Source: Sycobia sp. Sy_11
Taxonomy: Eukaryota; Arthropoda; Insecta; Hymenoptera; Epichrysomallidae
DNA length: 64,000 nt
Reading direction: 5' to 3'
Assembly (NCBI GenBank): GCA_018907035.1
Contig: JACCIC010000223.1
Coordinates: 62,001 to 126,000, forward strand
Position 1 is the first letter of the stretch. The number at the start of each line of letters is the position of its first letter. Positions 1 to 10,961 of this stretch are shown here, one piece after another. Below the pieces are notes generated by a model that saw nothing but the letters and a program-made list of their open reading frames with translations, did not search any database and was not told the origin of the DNA. Position numbers and translations under genes: made by a program.

Positions 1-160
1 TGTGCGTGTTCGAATGATAGAATACTGATCTCTTTATAGAAGTCGTAATGACATACCTGGACATGGTTTCCCACCAACTATACATGACACTCCCCGTAGA
101 AGTTGACCCAATATACCTGAACTTCGTTTACTATCAACTAAACAATTTTTTCAACTTATT
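1..160. repeat. Degenerate ~60-bp satellite block (S60), first copy
   Basis: At least two diverged units recur with the word order CCCGTAGAAGT, then TACCTGGACAT, then TTTCCTACCAACTAAACA. The same words recur in order at 1890-2390 and near 31.85 and 32.5 kb, so this is a dispersed short-unit satellite. The open frames through it are by-products of the repeat and show no protein family. The block is cut by the window edge. Confidence 0.6.
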
Positions 161-222
161 AAGTAAAGCCAATTTTTGCGCTACCTTTAGAACTGTCATT
201 TATATTTATAGCGCACTGGTAA

Positions 223-225
<3 letters not shown>

Positions 226-265
<40 letters not shown>
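226..265. repeat. (AT)n microsatellite
   Basis: Uninterrupted alternating A and T directly after the satellite block. Confidence 0.95.
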
Positions 266-268
<3 letters not shown>

Positions 269-1889
269 GATTAATATAATTCATAATATAATAATAATTA
301 ATAATATAATATAATCAAGAATTAATACTTAGACGATTATTTTATAATTATATATTCACTACTTTGTATATATTTTTAACTACTTGGAAAGAATTATACT
401 ATTCAATTGTTTTTATAAGTTTTTGTTGTTAACCATTTTGGAAATGTAATTATAAATCGGCTATAATTTTATTTAATCTTTCATTTAATCAATGGTAGAT
501 TCTAGCGATTATATCACTTATCTTATTTAGAGAAGGAAGCACGGAGAAAATTTTATCAGTCATAAGTAATTACAGTATGAATAAAAAGTCGAATTTGGAT
601 TAAAATTCAATGTCAAATTTTTTATATAAATAATTTAAATTAAATGAATAAAAAAAGTTATACATATGCTACTGGAATATAAACGATGCTTATTTAAAAA
701 TATTAACTTCTCTAATAAAAAATTTTATTTGTAAGTGTTAGTATTGTGTATTAAACAAACAGAAAATCGAAATTCATACTAATTCTTAATCAAAATTACA
801 CATTTGTTGAAAGTTTGAAAATCGTTACATTTTAAGATATAAATTGTTCAAAATTTAAAATATATTAATGTACTTAATTAATCTGATTATCTTGGACAAA
901 ATATATTGGCTTAACATTGTTTATATTGCAATCAGCTAATTTTTTATTTAAATAAAATTATTCTCCTCAAGAATAGGGTTAATATGTAGTGTTACCAGTG
1001 TTTCAAACATTTGTATCTAATTGCAAAATAGGATTTTGTAAGTAGAACAAATACAATCGTTTATTTGATTTATTAAGAAATGGGATAATTACCATTAATA
1101 TTCTTACAAAATCCTCACAAGCCATTGAAATAATTAAGGAATAATTCACCATGTTGCTTTTGCAAAATGTATATTATTTGTAATACACATATTGATATTT
1201 TATAAACAACATTATTTTAATACGCTAGTAGAATCTTCCAATTTTAAAAAGCACTGTGCTTTAGCCAATAAAACAACTTCAAAAGCTTCGTCAATGTAAA
1301 TGGAATGTGGCATCCCTAATGAATTGCAGTAATTTAGCAATATAAAAAAAATTGATATATTGATATGTTTCAATTTATACAGTAATGAACCGTTGTATTG
1401 AGAAAATTCAAAAGCTGCAAGCTTTTCATAGTTTTGCACTTAAGTGTTTTTTTTATATTGTACCACACCGCGGGTTTTTATAAAAATATTATCAGTGAAT
1501 ACTCTTTTAATATAAATAAAACGTAGGCTTTTGAATTGTTTCATGCATTTGCAAGAATACATAGTTTTTATGTAAGTGAGAGAGATTTATTTACGATATT
1601 ATAACCAATGGTGTTAGTTTCCGTAGATTATTAGCCAATCTGTTGCATTTATAATATTTAGTTGGCCTTCCGCATTTTCATTATTGTTTAGCTCCCATTG
1701 GTTATGGCGATGATCGTTCTATTAGCATGTACCGCATAATTTGGCTTTGGATTATATTCATTCATTGATTATTTTAATTCAATGATTATTATTTTAATAT
1801 TTATATCGTATTTTTTATACTTCTACAATCTAGGAGTGTTAATTTCTTTCATTTGAATTAACAAGACTGCATACAAGTAGTACATTTTT
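266..1889. other. AT-rich stretch with no supported gene
   Basis: Strongly AT-rich sequence with stops in all frames. The only open frame that reads like protein is a 75-codon minus-strand one (1212-1439), treated separately as a finding. No TIR, LTR or RNA gene is visible. Confidence 0.5.
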
Positions 1890-2390
1890 AAACGATACTC
1901 CCCGTAGACATTATCCCGTCATACCTGGACATCATCTTCTAACGTCCGAACACGAAATTCCCTGTAGAAGTCATTCCAAAACACCTGGAAATCGCATTCT
2001 ATCATCCGAACATGAACCTCCCATTAGAAGTTGTCCCGACATACTTAAACATCGTTTCCTACCAACTAAACACGATTGTCCCAGTGGAAGTCGGCCCGAG
2101 AAAGCTAGCATCGCTTCCTAACGACTAAACACAATACTTCCCGTAGAAGTCGTTCGGAAAGAGTACCGTTTCAACACGAATCTTCCCATAGAAGTTGATT
2201 TCCTCATACATAGATCTCGTTTTCCATCAACCAAATACAATATTCCCCGTAGAAATCGTCCAGAAATACCTGGACATTGCATTCTATCCTCCGAACACAC
2301 AACTGCGTATAGAATTCATCTTGAGGCAACGGAATATCGTAATCAACCGCCTGTACACGCCAATACAATATTACTCAGTAGTAACCGTAT
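1890..2390. repeat. S60 satellite array, about eight diverged units
   Basis: The words CCCGTAGAAGTCGTCC, ATACCTGGACATCG and TTCCTACCAACTAAACACGA recur about every 60 bp with substitutions and small indels. The units are too diverged for a young array and too irregular, without conserved direct repeats and unique spacers, for a CRISPR array. The array ends just before an (AT)n tract, as does the copy at the window start. Confidence 0.7.
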
Positions 2391-2430
2391 TTAAAAAATG
2401 TATATATAACATATACAATATAATATACAT

Positions 2431-2433
<3 letters not shown>

Positions 2434-2478
<45 letters not shown>
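2434..2478. repeat. (AT)n microsatellite
   Basis: Alternating AT run following the S60 array. Confidence 0.95.
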
Positions 2479-2479
<1 letters not shown>

Positions 2480-2829
2480 TTTTTATATTTCCGTTTTTTC
2501 AATTAAATACCGTGAATATTTTCGTAGTGATGTTAACTGAAATTCAAGCCAAATGTTGGTATGCGCATAGCATATTTTTTAAATAGGCGATATATTTTCA
2601 ATAGGCGATTTATTAAATAAGCGATAGACAATATATTTTATTTATATATACATAATTTCGAGGTGTTGGTAAAGAACGCTATTGGCCATCATTTCTTTTG
2701 TTTGAACTAAAAAAAACATAGTCACTTGTCACAAGTCTAAAGTTAATAGAATGTATAAAAATAAAAATATAATTGTCATCACAAATTATATTCAGTATGA
2801 TTTGGCATACAGAACCATTTTATAAGAGA

Positions 2830-2844
2830 AGGAGAAAGAAAGAC

Positions 2845-2923
<79 letters not shown>

Positions 2924-3371
2924 CCCACGTAAGAGAAAATAACATTTACAAAAATTAAATGATATCCATAAGGTGTGAGAGTAACTCAGATTAACCTGAA
3001 GAACAAAAAAGGTAATACCGACTAAAGTCACGCCTTCTTTAGGATACGAATTCCAAAGTTGGATATCAACATTCACTTGAGCTGTCCTGGTATTAATACT
3101 TTAAGCCTACTACATTGAGTTGATGTTCGTGATTCAAGACGCCACCTAGTGACCGCTGATGAAACTAACCACTAAAACTGTTAACTTAATTTATTGTTAA
3201 AAGTAAAATGATTTTCAAGAAAAGACATAGCCTATGTCCTTTCCAAAATAATATAGAATCTATATGTAAAATTTCAGAACAATCGGTTCAGTAATTTTTT
3301 CGGTTATCGCGTACAAACCAAAACATATGATATGATATGATGATATGATATGATATATATATATATATATA
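2830..3371 (+). repeat. Dispersed repeat R2: (GA)n head, unique core, (ATGAT)n tail
   Basis: A 70-bp (GA)n run (2849-2919) leads into a core that recurs at 53395-53895, for example GGATACGAATTCCAAAGTTGGA here and a close match there. The unit ends in (ATGAT)n then (AT)n at both sites. A third, inverted partial copy at 18340-18560 shares the stretch around CAGAACAATCGGTTCAGTAA. No ORF is supported, so it is probably a non-autonomous mobile element of unknown class. Confidence 0.6.
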
Positions 3372-3741
3372 AATATGATTTGAATGCCAATACTTTATAT
3401 AGTAAAACAATATAATTAGACCTAATGAATGTAAAAAAAATCGCTTGAAATGATCATTTGAACATTGAAATGAACATTGCATAAGATAAACAGAACTATA
3501 AAGTCTTGAATATTTCTTCGCACTTGAAATTAGGGGCTATTTGTATGATTAAATGAATAATCGATATTTCAAGTTAAGTACTCCATGTCATTGCCATACA
3601 ACTTTTGTATCTTTGCTTCTTTATGGCTATCGCTTAAAGAAACAAAATTCAGCTTTTTTGAATGAAAGTTTTTGTGCAAATTCTGTTTACATTTCGTGCA
3701 AATCAGAAATATTAATTCAACATTTTCAATTGTTCTGAGAA

Positions 3742-3743
<2 letters not shown>

Positions 3744-3803
<60 letters not shown>
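3744..3803. repeat. (AT)n microsatellite
   Basis: About 60 bp of alternating AT. Confidence 0.95.
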
Positions 3804-3805
<2 letters not shown>

Positions 3806-3939
3806 AAATGATACTGTTGTATACACTGTGTCGCTATTGTAAAGACCGTATAGCTACAATTGAATCTATAAATATATGAAAATGAGGAATGCTGTTAAGC
3901 AATGCAAGAACAGTATACAGTATGATTTCTTAATAGTAC

Positions 3940-4460
3940 ATTGTGATACAAGGGAGAAAAATAGCCGTTTTCCAACGAGGGTATGTTTGCCGCGCAAGCG
4001 AAGCGCGGGCGTCAAATAACTCGAGTCCGGAAACGCCTTTGCTCCCATATGTCACATACTATTTTTCCATACGAGGGCGCTTTCCCTCCTTCAAAGAAAT
4101 ACACAAAAAATTGAATGACAAACTCACAAAATTAAAAACTGTGAAATCCCCCACCATGTTAGTTATGTAGAGCAAGTAGTAATATAGAGCAAATACGTAT
4201 AATATCTAAAGGTCTAGATGATACTCGCTCCGAAATCAGTTGCCCTAACATCAAATGAAATTCGTTGGATTTGCAAAAATATAATATTATCGGTTTTCTG
4301 TTAAGGTTCTTTCTGAAATTTATTTGAATTTCATAACATTAAATTAAATAATTGTCTCTTATTTGGAAATTGATAGAGTATGTTGAGAAGAGATGTAAGA
4401 TGGGGAGGTGGGGGTGAATAAGTCGAAATCTCAGCCGGGGGTTGCGAGGCGCAGCCCCCG
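3940..4460. other. GC-rich segments with short hairpins, unclassified
   Basis: Two GC-rich islands stand out from the AT-rich surroundings: around 3989-4012 (GCCGCGCAAGCGAAGCGCGG, self-complementary ends) and around 4433-4460 (GGGGGTTGCGAGGCGCAGCCCCC, a stem-loop). They could be the ends of a DNA transposon or a folded RNA, but no coding sequence or TIR pair is clear. Confidence 0.3.
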
Positions 4461-4564
4461 TTACCTTTTCTAAAACAAATAAGAATAATCAATTGAAGAT
4501 TATAAGTTTGTTAATAATCTAATCATAAATTAAAATTACAAAAAAATTAATAGCATAATAAATA

Positions 4565-5791
4565 TTAGGAGGCGAACTTAGTCTCCGACCTTTGTAGTTT
4601 CGGTCATTTTCTACTACTTTTTCCCATATTTATGACAATATAGTATGACGATACCATGACGAAGGAACGATGGCGGTTTCAACGCGATCCAATCATCTGC
4701 AAATTTTCGCACTTCTTGAACATGTCGGAAGTACGTATCAATGAGTTCGTGTTGCATCGATCTGAATATGTAGTAATCATAAGGCGCTATGTCTGGCAAG
4801 GACGATGGGTGCGACAACACTTCCCATTCGAGCTACAACAGGGTGTTTTTGAACGGCATTCGCAACATCTGGCCGAGCGTTATCATGCAACAGAAAGACT
4901 TTGCGCCTATTGCTCGCGTTTGCTGATCTATGTTCAATCAATTTCTGTTGCAAATCATTTAGTTGGCATTTGTATCCCTCGGCAGTGATGGAGCTTCATT
5001 CGGTTTTAGCGGCTCGTAGTACAGCACACCCGGTTGGTCGCACTAAATCCACAACAATAACTTTTGGCCGTTGATATTATGTTTTGCTGTCGATTTGGAC
5101 GGTTGGCCTGGGTCCATCCATGACTTTTTGCGCTTAGGATTGTCATAATAGATCCACTTTTCATTATCGGTCATAATACGCCACCGAAAACTCTTGCTTT
5201 TTCGTGGCAAGCAAAGAGAGTACGATGTTGTATCGATTCATAATGGCTCATTCGGTCAAATCGTGTGGAATCCATTTTCCTTCTATATAAATTTTTCACA
5301 TGGCATGTAAACGTTCACCAGCTGCTCTGTCACTGACTTCTAATTGATTACCGAGTTCTTTCGGCAGTTTAGCTGAGTTTTCGTCCAATAATGCTTGCAA
5401 TTCACTATCTTCAATCTTTTTCGGTTGTCCAGAACGTTGTATGTCAATAACATCAGTATCTCAACTTTTAAACCGTTGATAGCAGTCTTTACGCGTTTTA
5501 AGCGATAGAGCTTGTTTGCCATAACATTCTTGCAGCAATCGAAAAGTTTCTGCTACACTTTTTTCAGATCAAAGTAGTGCAAAAAGACATGTCGAATACA
5601 CGACTTATTACGATTTATTTTTCACTGATCAAAAAATTGTAACTTTTACACCAATGATGACACCTGTTAACTGAATTTTATTGGTAATTGCCAAAACTTA
5701 AAAATAAGTACTAGATCCGATAAATCTAACTTTTTGTACTACTTATATCGCTATCTAAACGGGAAGTTCGGAAATTAAGTTCCCTTCCTAA
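4565..5791 (-). mobile_element. Full-length but decayed mariner element M1
   Basis: Imperfect terminal inverted repeats bound the element: TTAGGAGGCGAACTTAG at the left, and the complement of TTAAGTTCCCTTCCTAA at the right. Both ends are flanked by the TA target-site duplication expected for mariner (4563-4564 and 5792-5793). The length of 1227 bp is typical of the family. A shorter deletion derivative of the same family lies at 18606-19274. Confidence 0.85.
4610..5600 (-). pseudogene. Mariner transposase pseudogene (M1)
   Basis: This encoded the DD34D cut-and-paste transposase of M1. Read on the minus strand across frame changes, it shows the N-terminal segment RSGQPKKIEDSELQALLDE, then EKWIYYDN with the first catalytic Asp region, then LLHDNARPDVANA with the second Asp. 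The C-terminal segment LPDIAPYDYYIFRSMQ carries the third Asp. Several frameshifts and stops break the frame, the longest open piece being 4614-4820. All three acidic positions remain recognisable, so decay is by point mutation and small indels rather than deletion. The FRSMQ wording places it near the mauritiana/mellifera side of mariner; the subfamily is not certain. Confidence 0.8.
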
Positions 5792-5929
5792 TAGAAACTA
5801 ATGAAAAAAAGATATAGATAATTTTTAATACTTAGAAACATTGTAAGAATTTTTATAAAAAATTTCACATAGAATATAAATTTTATTTTATTTAAAAATC
5901 TTGAATATTTAACTCAAACTGCAAAAAAA

Positions 5930-6360
5930 GGTCGAGGCCATGGTCAAGTGATGCATATAAGTTTAAACATCGTAAATCCCAGATTTTATGCAGACATGGA
6001 AAACTAAGAATCCGACTGGGCTACATTGTTTCGTTCATTCACCTTCCTTTTCGTTCATTCATGTCCTTCTTTCTGATTGGTCTGGAAGCGGTCATAAATA
6101 CTTTTACTCTCTAGGGAGGAAAAGTAGCATTTTTCTCCCTCTAGACAGTTACAGAAAATCGTATTTTACGCTCCGAGGATGGAAATAGTACATTTGTTAC
6201 CGAGGAAAGGCTTTATTTAAGAAACGAGAGGTTTGCGGCCCGAGGCTAAGCCAAAGGCTGTAACGAGGTTCGTAAAGAAACCTTTTCGTACTAGGTAAGG
6301 ACTATGTTTTTCCTCACGAGAACCGGAATCAATCAAGCGGTGAAGGTGCGATTTGTAGGT
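5930..6360. other. Unexplained GC-richer segment with imperfect palindromes
   Basis: A compositionally distinct block between two mariners. Around 6112-6147 an imperfect palindrome pairs CTCTAGGGAGGAAAA with TTTTTCTCCCTCTAG. Further on, AGGCTTTATTTAAGAAACGAG and TCGTACTAGGTAAGGACTATG look like transposon-end sequence, but no second end is found. The 66-codon plus-strand frame through it has no family resemblance. Confidence 0.3.
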
Positions 6361-6507
6361 TAGAATGCAGAAAACTAATTTATATAACTGCATCTATACA
6401 AATAAAAATTGTATTGGTAGACCTAAATATCCTTAATCTTAGTTCGATCATAAAATAATAAATTAACGAAAAAATTTTGCATCAACAACAATTTATAGAT
6501 ATATATA

Positions 6508-7415
6508 CGCCTGATCAAATTTGACACAGACTGATGCATTTAAACTCCGCGCGTAAATTGAATCCGTAAATTTTTTTTTTATATTGGTATAACCTTTGTT
6601 GATGTTCATGTGAAATTTGAGTGTCATATCTCCATTAGTGTGTGTTTGTCAGTTGTTTGTTTATGACGTAAAAAGTTTGGCGATATAGAAGAAGGAATCA
6701 TGGTGCGTTCCCCGAAGCGGATTTTTGAGTTTCGGAAGGAGGAAAAAATCATAGGGAGCCAAATCTGGTAAACACGGTGGCTGAGCTATGACTTTCATTT
6801 TGTGTTTGGCCAAAAAATCAGACACAATCATGATGGAATGTGCCGGCATATTATCGCGGTGAAAAAACCATGAATTGTCTGCTCACAGGTTTGGTCGTTT
6901 ACTGCGAATTGCTTCACGTAAACGCCTCAAACTGGCCAAGTAGTACTCCTTATTGACGTTTGGTCTCCTGGAACGAATTGATGATGAACCACCCCATCGT
7001 AATTGAAAACAATCCCTTGATTTTCGGTGGATGGGCGACTTGCATTGGGCAAGTTTTCGACGACTTCACGACCTACATTGAATGCTTTGCGCCACTCAAA
7101 TAATTGCGTTCGCGATAAAGTAGACTCCCCTAAACACTTCTGTAACATTTTCAACTATTGCGTAGCTGTAATTCCATTGAAAACACAAAATTTCAAACAA
7201 ACTCGTTGATCAACTTTTTTTTCCATAGTCATTATCGCCAGACAAACTTTCTGCGTCGTAAATAATCAGCTGACAAACACATACTAATGGAGATATGACG
7301 CTCAAATTTCACACGGACATCAAGAAAGATTGTACCAATATAGAAAAAAAAATTTACCCATTCATATGCGTGCGGAGTTTAAATGTACCAGTCTGGGTCA
7401 AATTTGATCATGTGG
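6508..7415 (-). mobile_element. Internally deleted mariner-like element M2 with long TIRs
   Basis: Inverted repeats of roughly 160 bp, much longer than the ~30 bp usual in mariner, bound this 908-bp copy. The outer left sequence CTGATCAAATTTGACACAGA matches the complement of the right end at 7391-7415, and similarity continues inward past ATATCTCCATTAGT on both sides. TA dinucleotides flank it (6506-6507, 7416-7417). The centre of the transposase is missing. Confidence 0.75.
6661..7230 (-). pseudogene. Truncated mariner transposase (M2)
   Basis: Two remnants of a DD34D-type transposase remain. The N-terminal part (6927-7154) reads QKCLGESTLSRTQLFEW, the helix-turn-helix region of a mariner lineage common in insects. 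The C-terminal part (6661-6849) reads PAHSIMIVSDFLAKHK followed by PCLPDLAPYDFFLLPKLKNP, containing the last catalytic motif. Much of the catalytic core between them, including the first Asp region, is deleted, leaving a scrambled ~80-bp junction. It cannot make an active enzyme. A related N-terminus (LSRTQVFRWHVDF) occurs in the mariner at 27868-28966. Confidence 0.75.
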
Positions 7416-9229
7416 TATATATACATTTTATTACATATAGGAGTGGCATTTACTTCAGTTTCGATTTTAATATCCATTTCATATCTTTTATAATTTTTCT
7501 TAGAACTCCTAGTAATTATTCTCCTGATTCTTTCTTGTATAATTTAGCTACTAGAATGAGATTATTTTTGCAGGCAGTCGAAAATATTTTAATTCGAAAA
7601 TTTTTGACGAACTAATTAGATTTTTTATTGATGGCTAAACTAAATACTGTCTTATCGAGTATATCCATTAAATATGAAGAAATATATAAATAAAAACCCA
7701 AACGTTTTCTTATTCACATTTACCGTTATCCGCTTTATCGCAGATTATGTCCAAGTACAAGATATTCGTTTTTTTTTATATTTCATAGACATACTTGATA
7801 TAGAAGTAATTATTTAACGCGTGTGTTTGGATACGATATATGTCCCGAAAAGGAACGGTTTATGATCAGAGACAGTTGGTCCGAAGATGACAGCAGCGTG
7901 CTTTTTATTCGAATAAATATCACCTGGGTAATCTTAGCCATAAAAGTACACCCATCGGGAACCAAGGGCTATTGCGACGTATCTAGGTAAATCCGCCATG
8001 CTTTCTCCCGCACCATGCAATGAACACAGAGAAAAGTATTCATTTCCTTCTATACCTTCGAATAATTCGGTTTGGTTCTGTTCAACTCGCGCAAACCGCT
8101 GTTATTTTTTCTGGATTCAATATTGCAGTGCTAGTTCTCTATTCCTTGTATTAAACTCGTCCATCATCATAATACATATCGTGAAATCCGACTGGAAAGG
8201 ATTGCCAATATATATGTGTGTGCGTTAGTGTGGCCGCACAAGTTAAGAGAGTATTTGCAAGGCAAGACGCTTTAACCTTGTGGCATCTCTTCAACGTAGG
8301 AGTAGAAAACCGAGGAGCTTGCCAGTAGCGCACTGTGTTGTGCCCAGTGGCTGAGATTTGTGACAAGGGCTATACCCGTGCCTGAGACGTGAGGGCTGCA
8401 GCTCAGAGCAGGAAGTTATCAGCCGAGCGCTCCTCCTCCATCGAACCTCACTCACCGTGCGAGCTCACAGTGGTATCACCTTGCGCGGCAGCACTTTGTA
8501 TATATGAAGGTTATGTATGGCTTGTATGACTTAAGTTTTACGTTCTTTCACGGGGGCCTAGCTATCGGCGCTTTATACTTATAGAAACCTTGGTTCAACT
8601 AATCCATAAGATTTGTAATATGGGTTTTTCCCTCCACTCGCTGAGAAGAGGTTTTTTATGTCACGTGCGTTTGCTAATAAATTTGAATTGAGTATTAATT
8701 ACTTATTTACTTATTTATTTATATACCCGAACATCCACTTCCACTAAATTTAATTAGAAGTTATAGAGTTCGCAACAGGGTGATTGTAGATAGTACTTGA
8801 GTATCACATTGAGGCTATTTTGATTACTGCAGTTTACATTGCATTGTATTCGTTTAAATTTAATTTAATTTACCATTCCTTTTTTTATTTTCCTTCAGCT
8901 ACTCTTTGAACATATATATCATAATTTTTATTTATTTTCACAATTGCATATTTCATAATTAATTTTCGTCCTTTCTTATTTGTTGTTCTACTGCATTATG
9001 AAAGTTTCACTTTTTATTGTTTTAGTGCTGTAAAAAATAATATTACAAAATAATGTTTGTTCGATCTAAAAAAACTAAGATATCAAATCTACGTCAATAA
9101 TATTGTGCAATTACTCTAGTGATTATCACTAATATGAATCTGGCCTGTATAACTTCTTAAGCCAGATAGTCTGACCAAAATCCTTGCAAATCCTTGTAGA
9201 TTACGTAAGCCTAAATGTATATATTCAAG

Positions 9230-9232
<3 letters not shown>
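7416..9232. other. Mixed-composition stretch without a supported gene
   Basis: 7.4-7.8 kb is AT-rich. From 7.82 to about 8.7 kb the GC content rises, and the block ends in the words GGGTTTTTCCCTCCACTCGC and AGAGGTTTTTTATGTC. A similar pair occurs at 22.49-22.53 kb near the end of an LTR-like block. This suggests a decayed LTR or other retroelement remnant, but there is no coding match and no paired end. 8.7-9.2 kb is plain AT-rich sequence. Confidence 0.35.

Positions 9233-9274
<42 letters not shown>
9233..9274. repeat. (AT)n microsatellite
   Basis: Alternating AT run at the start of the LTR-like block. Confidence 0.95.
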
Positions 9275-9275
<1 letters not shown>

Positions 9276-10104
9276 CCGGCCAAATTGTCGGTCCTCGGTG
9301 AAAACCGAGTGTTCGCGCGCAACAGCGAGAATGTACGAAGCGCCAGCCGCGAGAGTGCGCGACCATCGCGAGGAAAGAGGAAACGCGAGAAGAAGACGGT
9401 CTTCCCCGTTCAGCTATCAACGGACGAAGTCGAAAAAGAGAGAGCTACATCAAAACTATTACCTCGATCTCAAGCCCGATTCCCTACCGGTGTCCAGCAA
9501 CTTCCCGGTGATCTGGCTGATCCACCTCGTTATTCCTGCGATATCCCGGAGCTGCACGATCGTTACACGATTGTAATGTACATCGAGATAAGCGGAGAAG
9601 AAGAAGAAGAGTCAGAGAAGGAAGGAAGCCATTAAAATCGAGATGATAGAAAGAGAAAGAGAGAAGAAGAAAGGAAGGAAGAAAAGAGAGGCCAAAGGAA
9701 AGAAGTTCGGCACGAGAGTAAGCCAGAGCAGAGCTCCGTCCCGGCAAGTAGTGGCATATATTTATTATTATAAGTAAAAGAGTGCGCGTCCCCGCGTCTA
9801 AGCACGCCCTGTTTGCACGACCGCTCCGCGTCTCCGTAAAATAGGTTGTGCGCGCCGTATCTTTTGCCCCTTTCCCCTCCCTGCCGCTGATATTCCCCCG
9901 CGCCCGCGGAATCCGCTCCCGAGTTAGCATATCTTCGCCGCGCGTTGTATATTTATATTGTTTTATGTAACCACTTTCCTTATTGTGTAAAATTGTAGAC
10001 TTTGATGCGAAATCTGAACGAAGAAATAAATGTTCTGCTTGATCCATATATAAATTTGAGCCGTGTTCATTTCTTAATCCTGTTCCCGTATTTTCCCGTT
10101 TCAG
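9275..10104 (+). mobile_element. LTR-like block of a Gypsy-type retrotransposon (5' side)
   Basis: GC-richer than its surroundings, purine-rich in the middle (GAAGAAG and GGAAGGAAG runs at 9595-9720), with a poly(A) signal AATAAA near 10025. It ends at CCCGTTTCA, where a leader follows that is repeated at 13.74-13.90 kb. The word CGAGAGTGCGCG near 9349 recurs at 58.49 kb in a second LTR-like block. No matching upstream copy of the full block is found on the 3' side, so LTR identity rests on position and signals. The 187-codon minus-strand frame here looks like a composition artefact. Confidence 0.45.
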
Positions 10105-10203
10105 GTCCAGCGCACACAGTTAATAGTTAATACGTAAGTACACGGTAACCTGTACTAATTATCACTATTAATCAGATGCCATTATTGCCTGAGCCCAAGC
10201 TAC

Positions 10204-10205
<2 letters not shown>
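10056..10205 (+). repeat. Direct repeat: LTR end, leader and gag start, copy 1
   Basis: About 150 bp, from GAGCCGTGTTCATTTCTTAA to GCCCAAGCTACATTATA, closely matches 13738-13895. Both copies end with the codons for MPLLPEPKLHY and run into a long (AT)n tract. I read it as the end of an LTR, an untranslated leader, and the first codons of a gag-like frame. Confidence 0.7.

Positions 10206-10257
<52 letters not shown>
10206..10257. repeat. (AT)n microsatellite joining leader to integrase
   Basis: An (AT)n run sits exactly at the junction between the gag-start codons and integrase sequence. It is read in frame as repeated Tyr-Ile and may mark the breakpoint of an internal deletion. Confidence 0.95.
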
Positions 10258-10258
<1 letters not shown>

Positions 10259-10952
10259 TCGGTGCGAGTTCGCTAATAAGTTAGTCAAACAGCAGCTCGA
10301 TGAACTCGGAATAATACAACAGCTCATAGCGCCATACTATGTACAAGCGAATTTGGTAGAGCGGGTAAACCGCACGTTCAAGGGTATGATCTCCATCTTC
10401 GTAAAAGAAGACCACAAAGACTGGGACATACACCTAACGGAACTGGTATTCGCCATGAACACGTCGGTACACGCAAGCATACAAGCCTAGCCAGTCTTCA
10501 TAAGCTTCAAAAAACTAAGGGGGATGCCCACGTACAAAAACATCCGCCTAAATAACGAACCGCGTCAACCACTGACAACAGCTGACTGGCTAATTCATGT
10601 AATAAGATTATCTGTCATTCACGAATTAGTCAGAAAGAACCTTTGTGCAGCCAGCAAAAAACAGGTGCACTATTATAACAAACATAGACGAGAGGTATCA
10701 TTCGAAGAAAATAAGATGCTTTGTAGACGAAGACACGTAACAGGTACCGCCCGCAGAGAAGATGCTCCAAAACATCGGACGAGGCAAATAGCTCCATCGA
10801 TCTACAATGACCGAATAATCGCGTCGACCAGGGGACGTACTCACCCCCAACGTAATGGGTTTAACACCCGAAAAAGCGGTGATACCCCTAGCCCCGCGAA
10901 CGATCGGTCAAGGGACGCAAGAGCGTCAACGCGACCTGGACCATCAAGGTAA
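10258..10952 (+). pseudogene. Gypsy-type integrase, C-terminal half, broken
   Basis: This is the integrase part of a Gypsy pol polyprotein, which would insert element cDNA into the chromosome. The first piece (10258-10490) begins inside the core, FANKLVKQQLDELGIIQQ, and keeps the third acidic residue in LVERVNRTFKGMI. The first Asp is absent, and the usual DxGTxF box is degraded at the (AT)n junction. The second piece (10524-10952) has RLSVIHELVRKNLCAASKKQ and HYYNKHRREVSF, the C-terminal region preceding the GPY/F domain. A stop and frame change separate the two. Protease, RT and RNase H are missing. Family identity is secure, the subfamily is not. Confidence 0.8.
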
Positions 10953-10961
10953 ACCCTCGAC

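Noticed and set aside
1890..2390. CRISPR-like array
   Set aside because: Units are diverged and contiguous with no identical repeats separated by unique spacers, and the genome is eukaryotic.
2792..3076. 94-codon minus-strand frame and the 61-codon plus-strand frame at 2773
   Set aside because: Both run through the (GA)n microsatellite and encode Ser-Leu or Arg-Glu repeats.
9184..9576. 130-codon plus-strand frame crossing the (AT)n tract
   Set aside because: Starts in microsatellite sequence as Tyr-Ile repeats and continues into the LTR-like block; no domain.
9484..10047. 187-codon minus-strand open frame
   Set aside because: Lies over the purine-rich LTR-like block and encodes only low-complexity Leu/Ser/Arg/Thr sequence; the opposite strand shows no protein family either.
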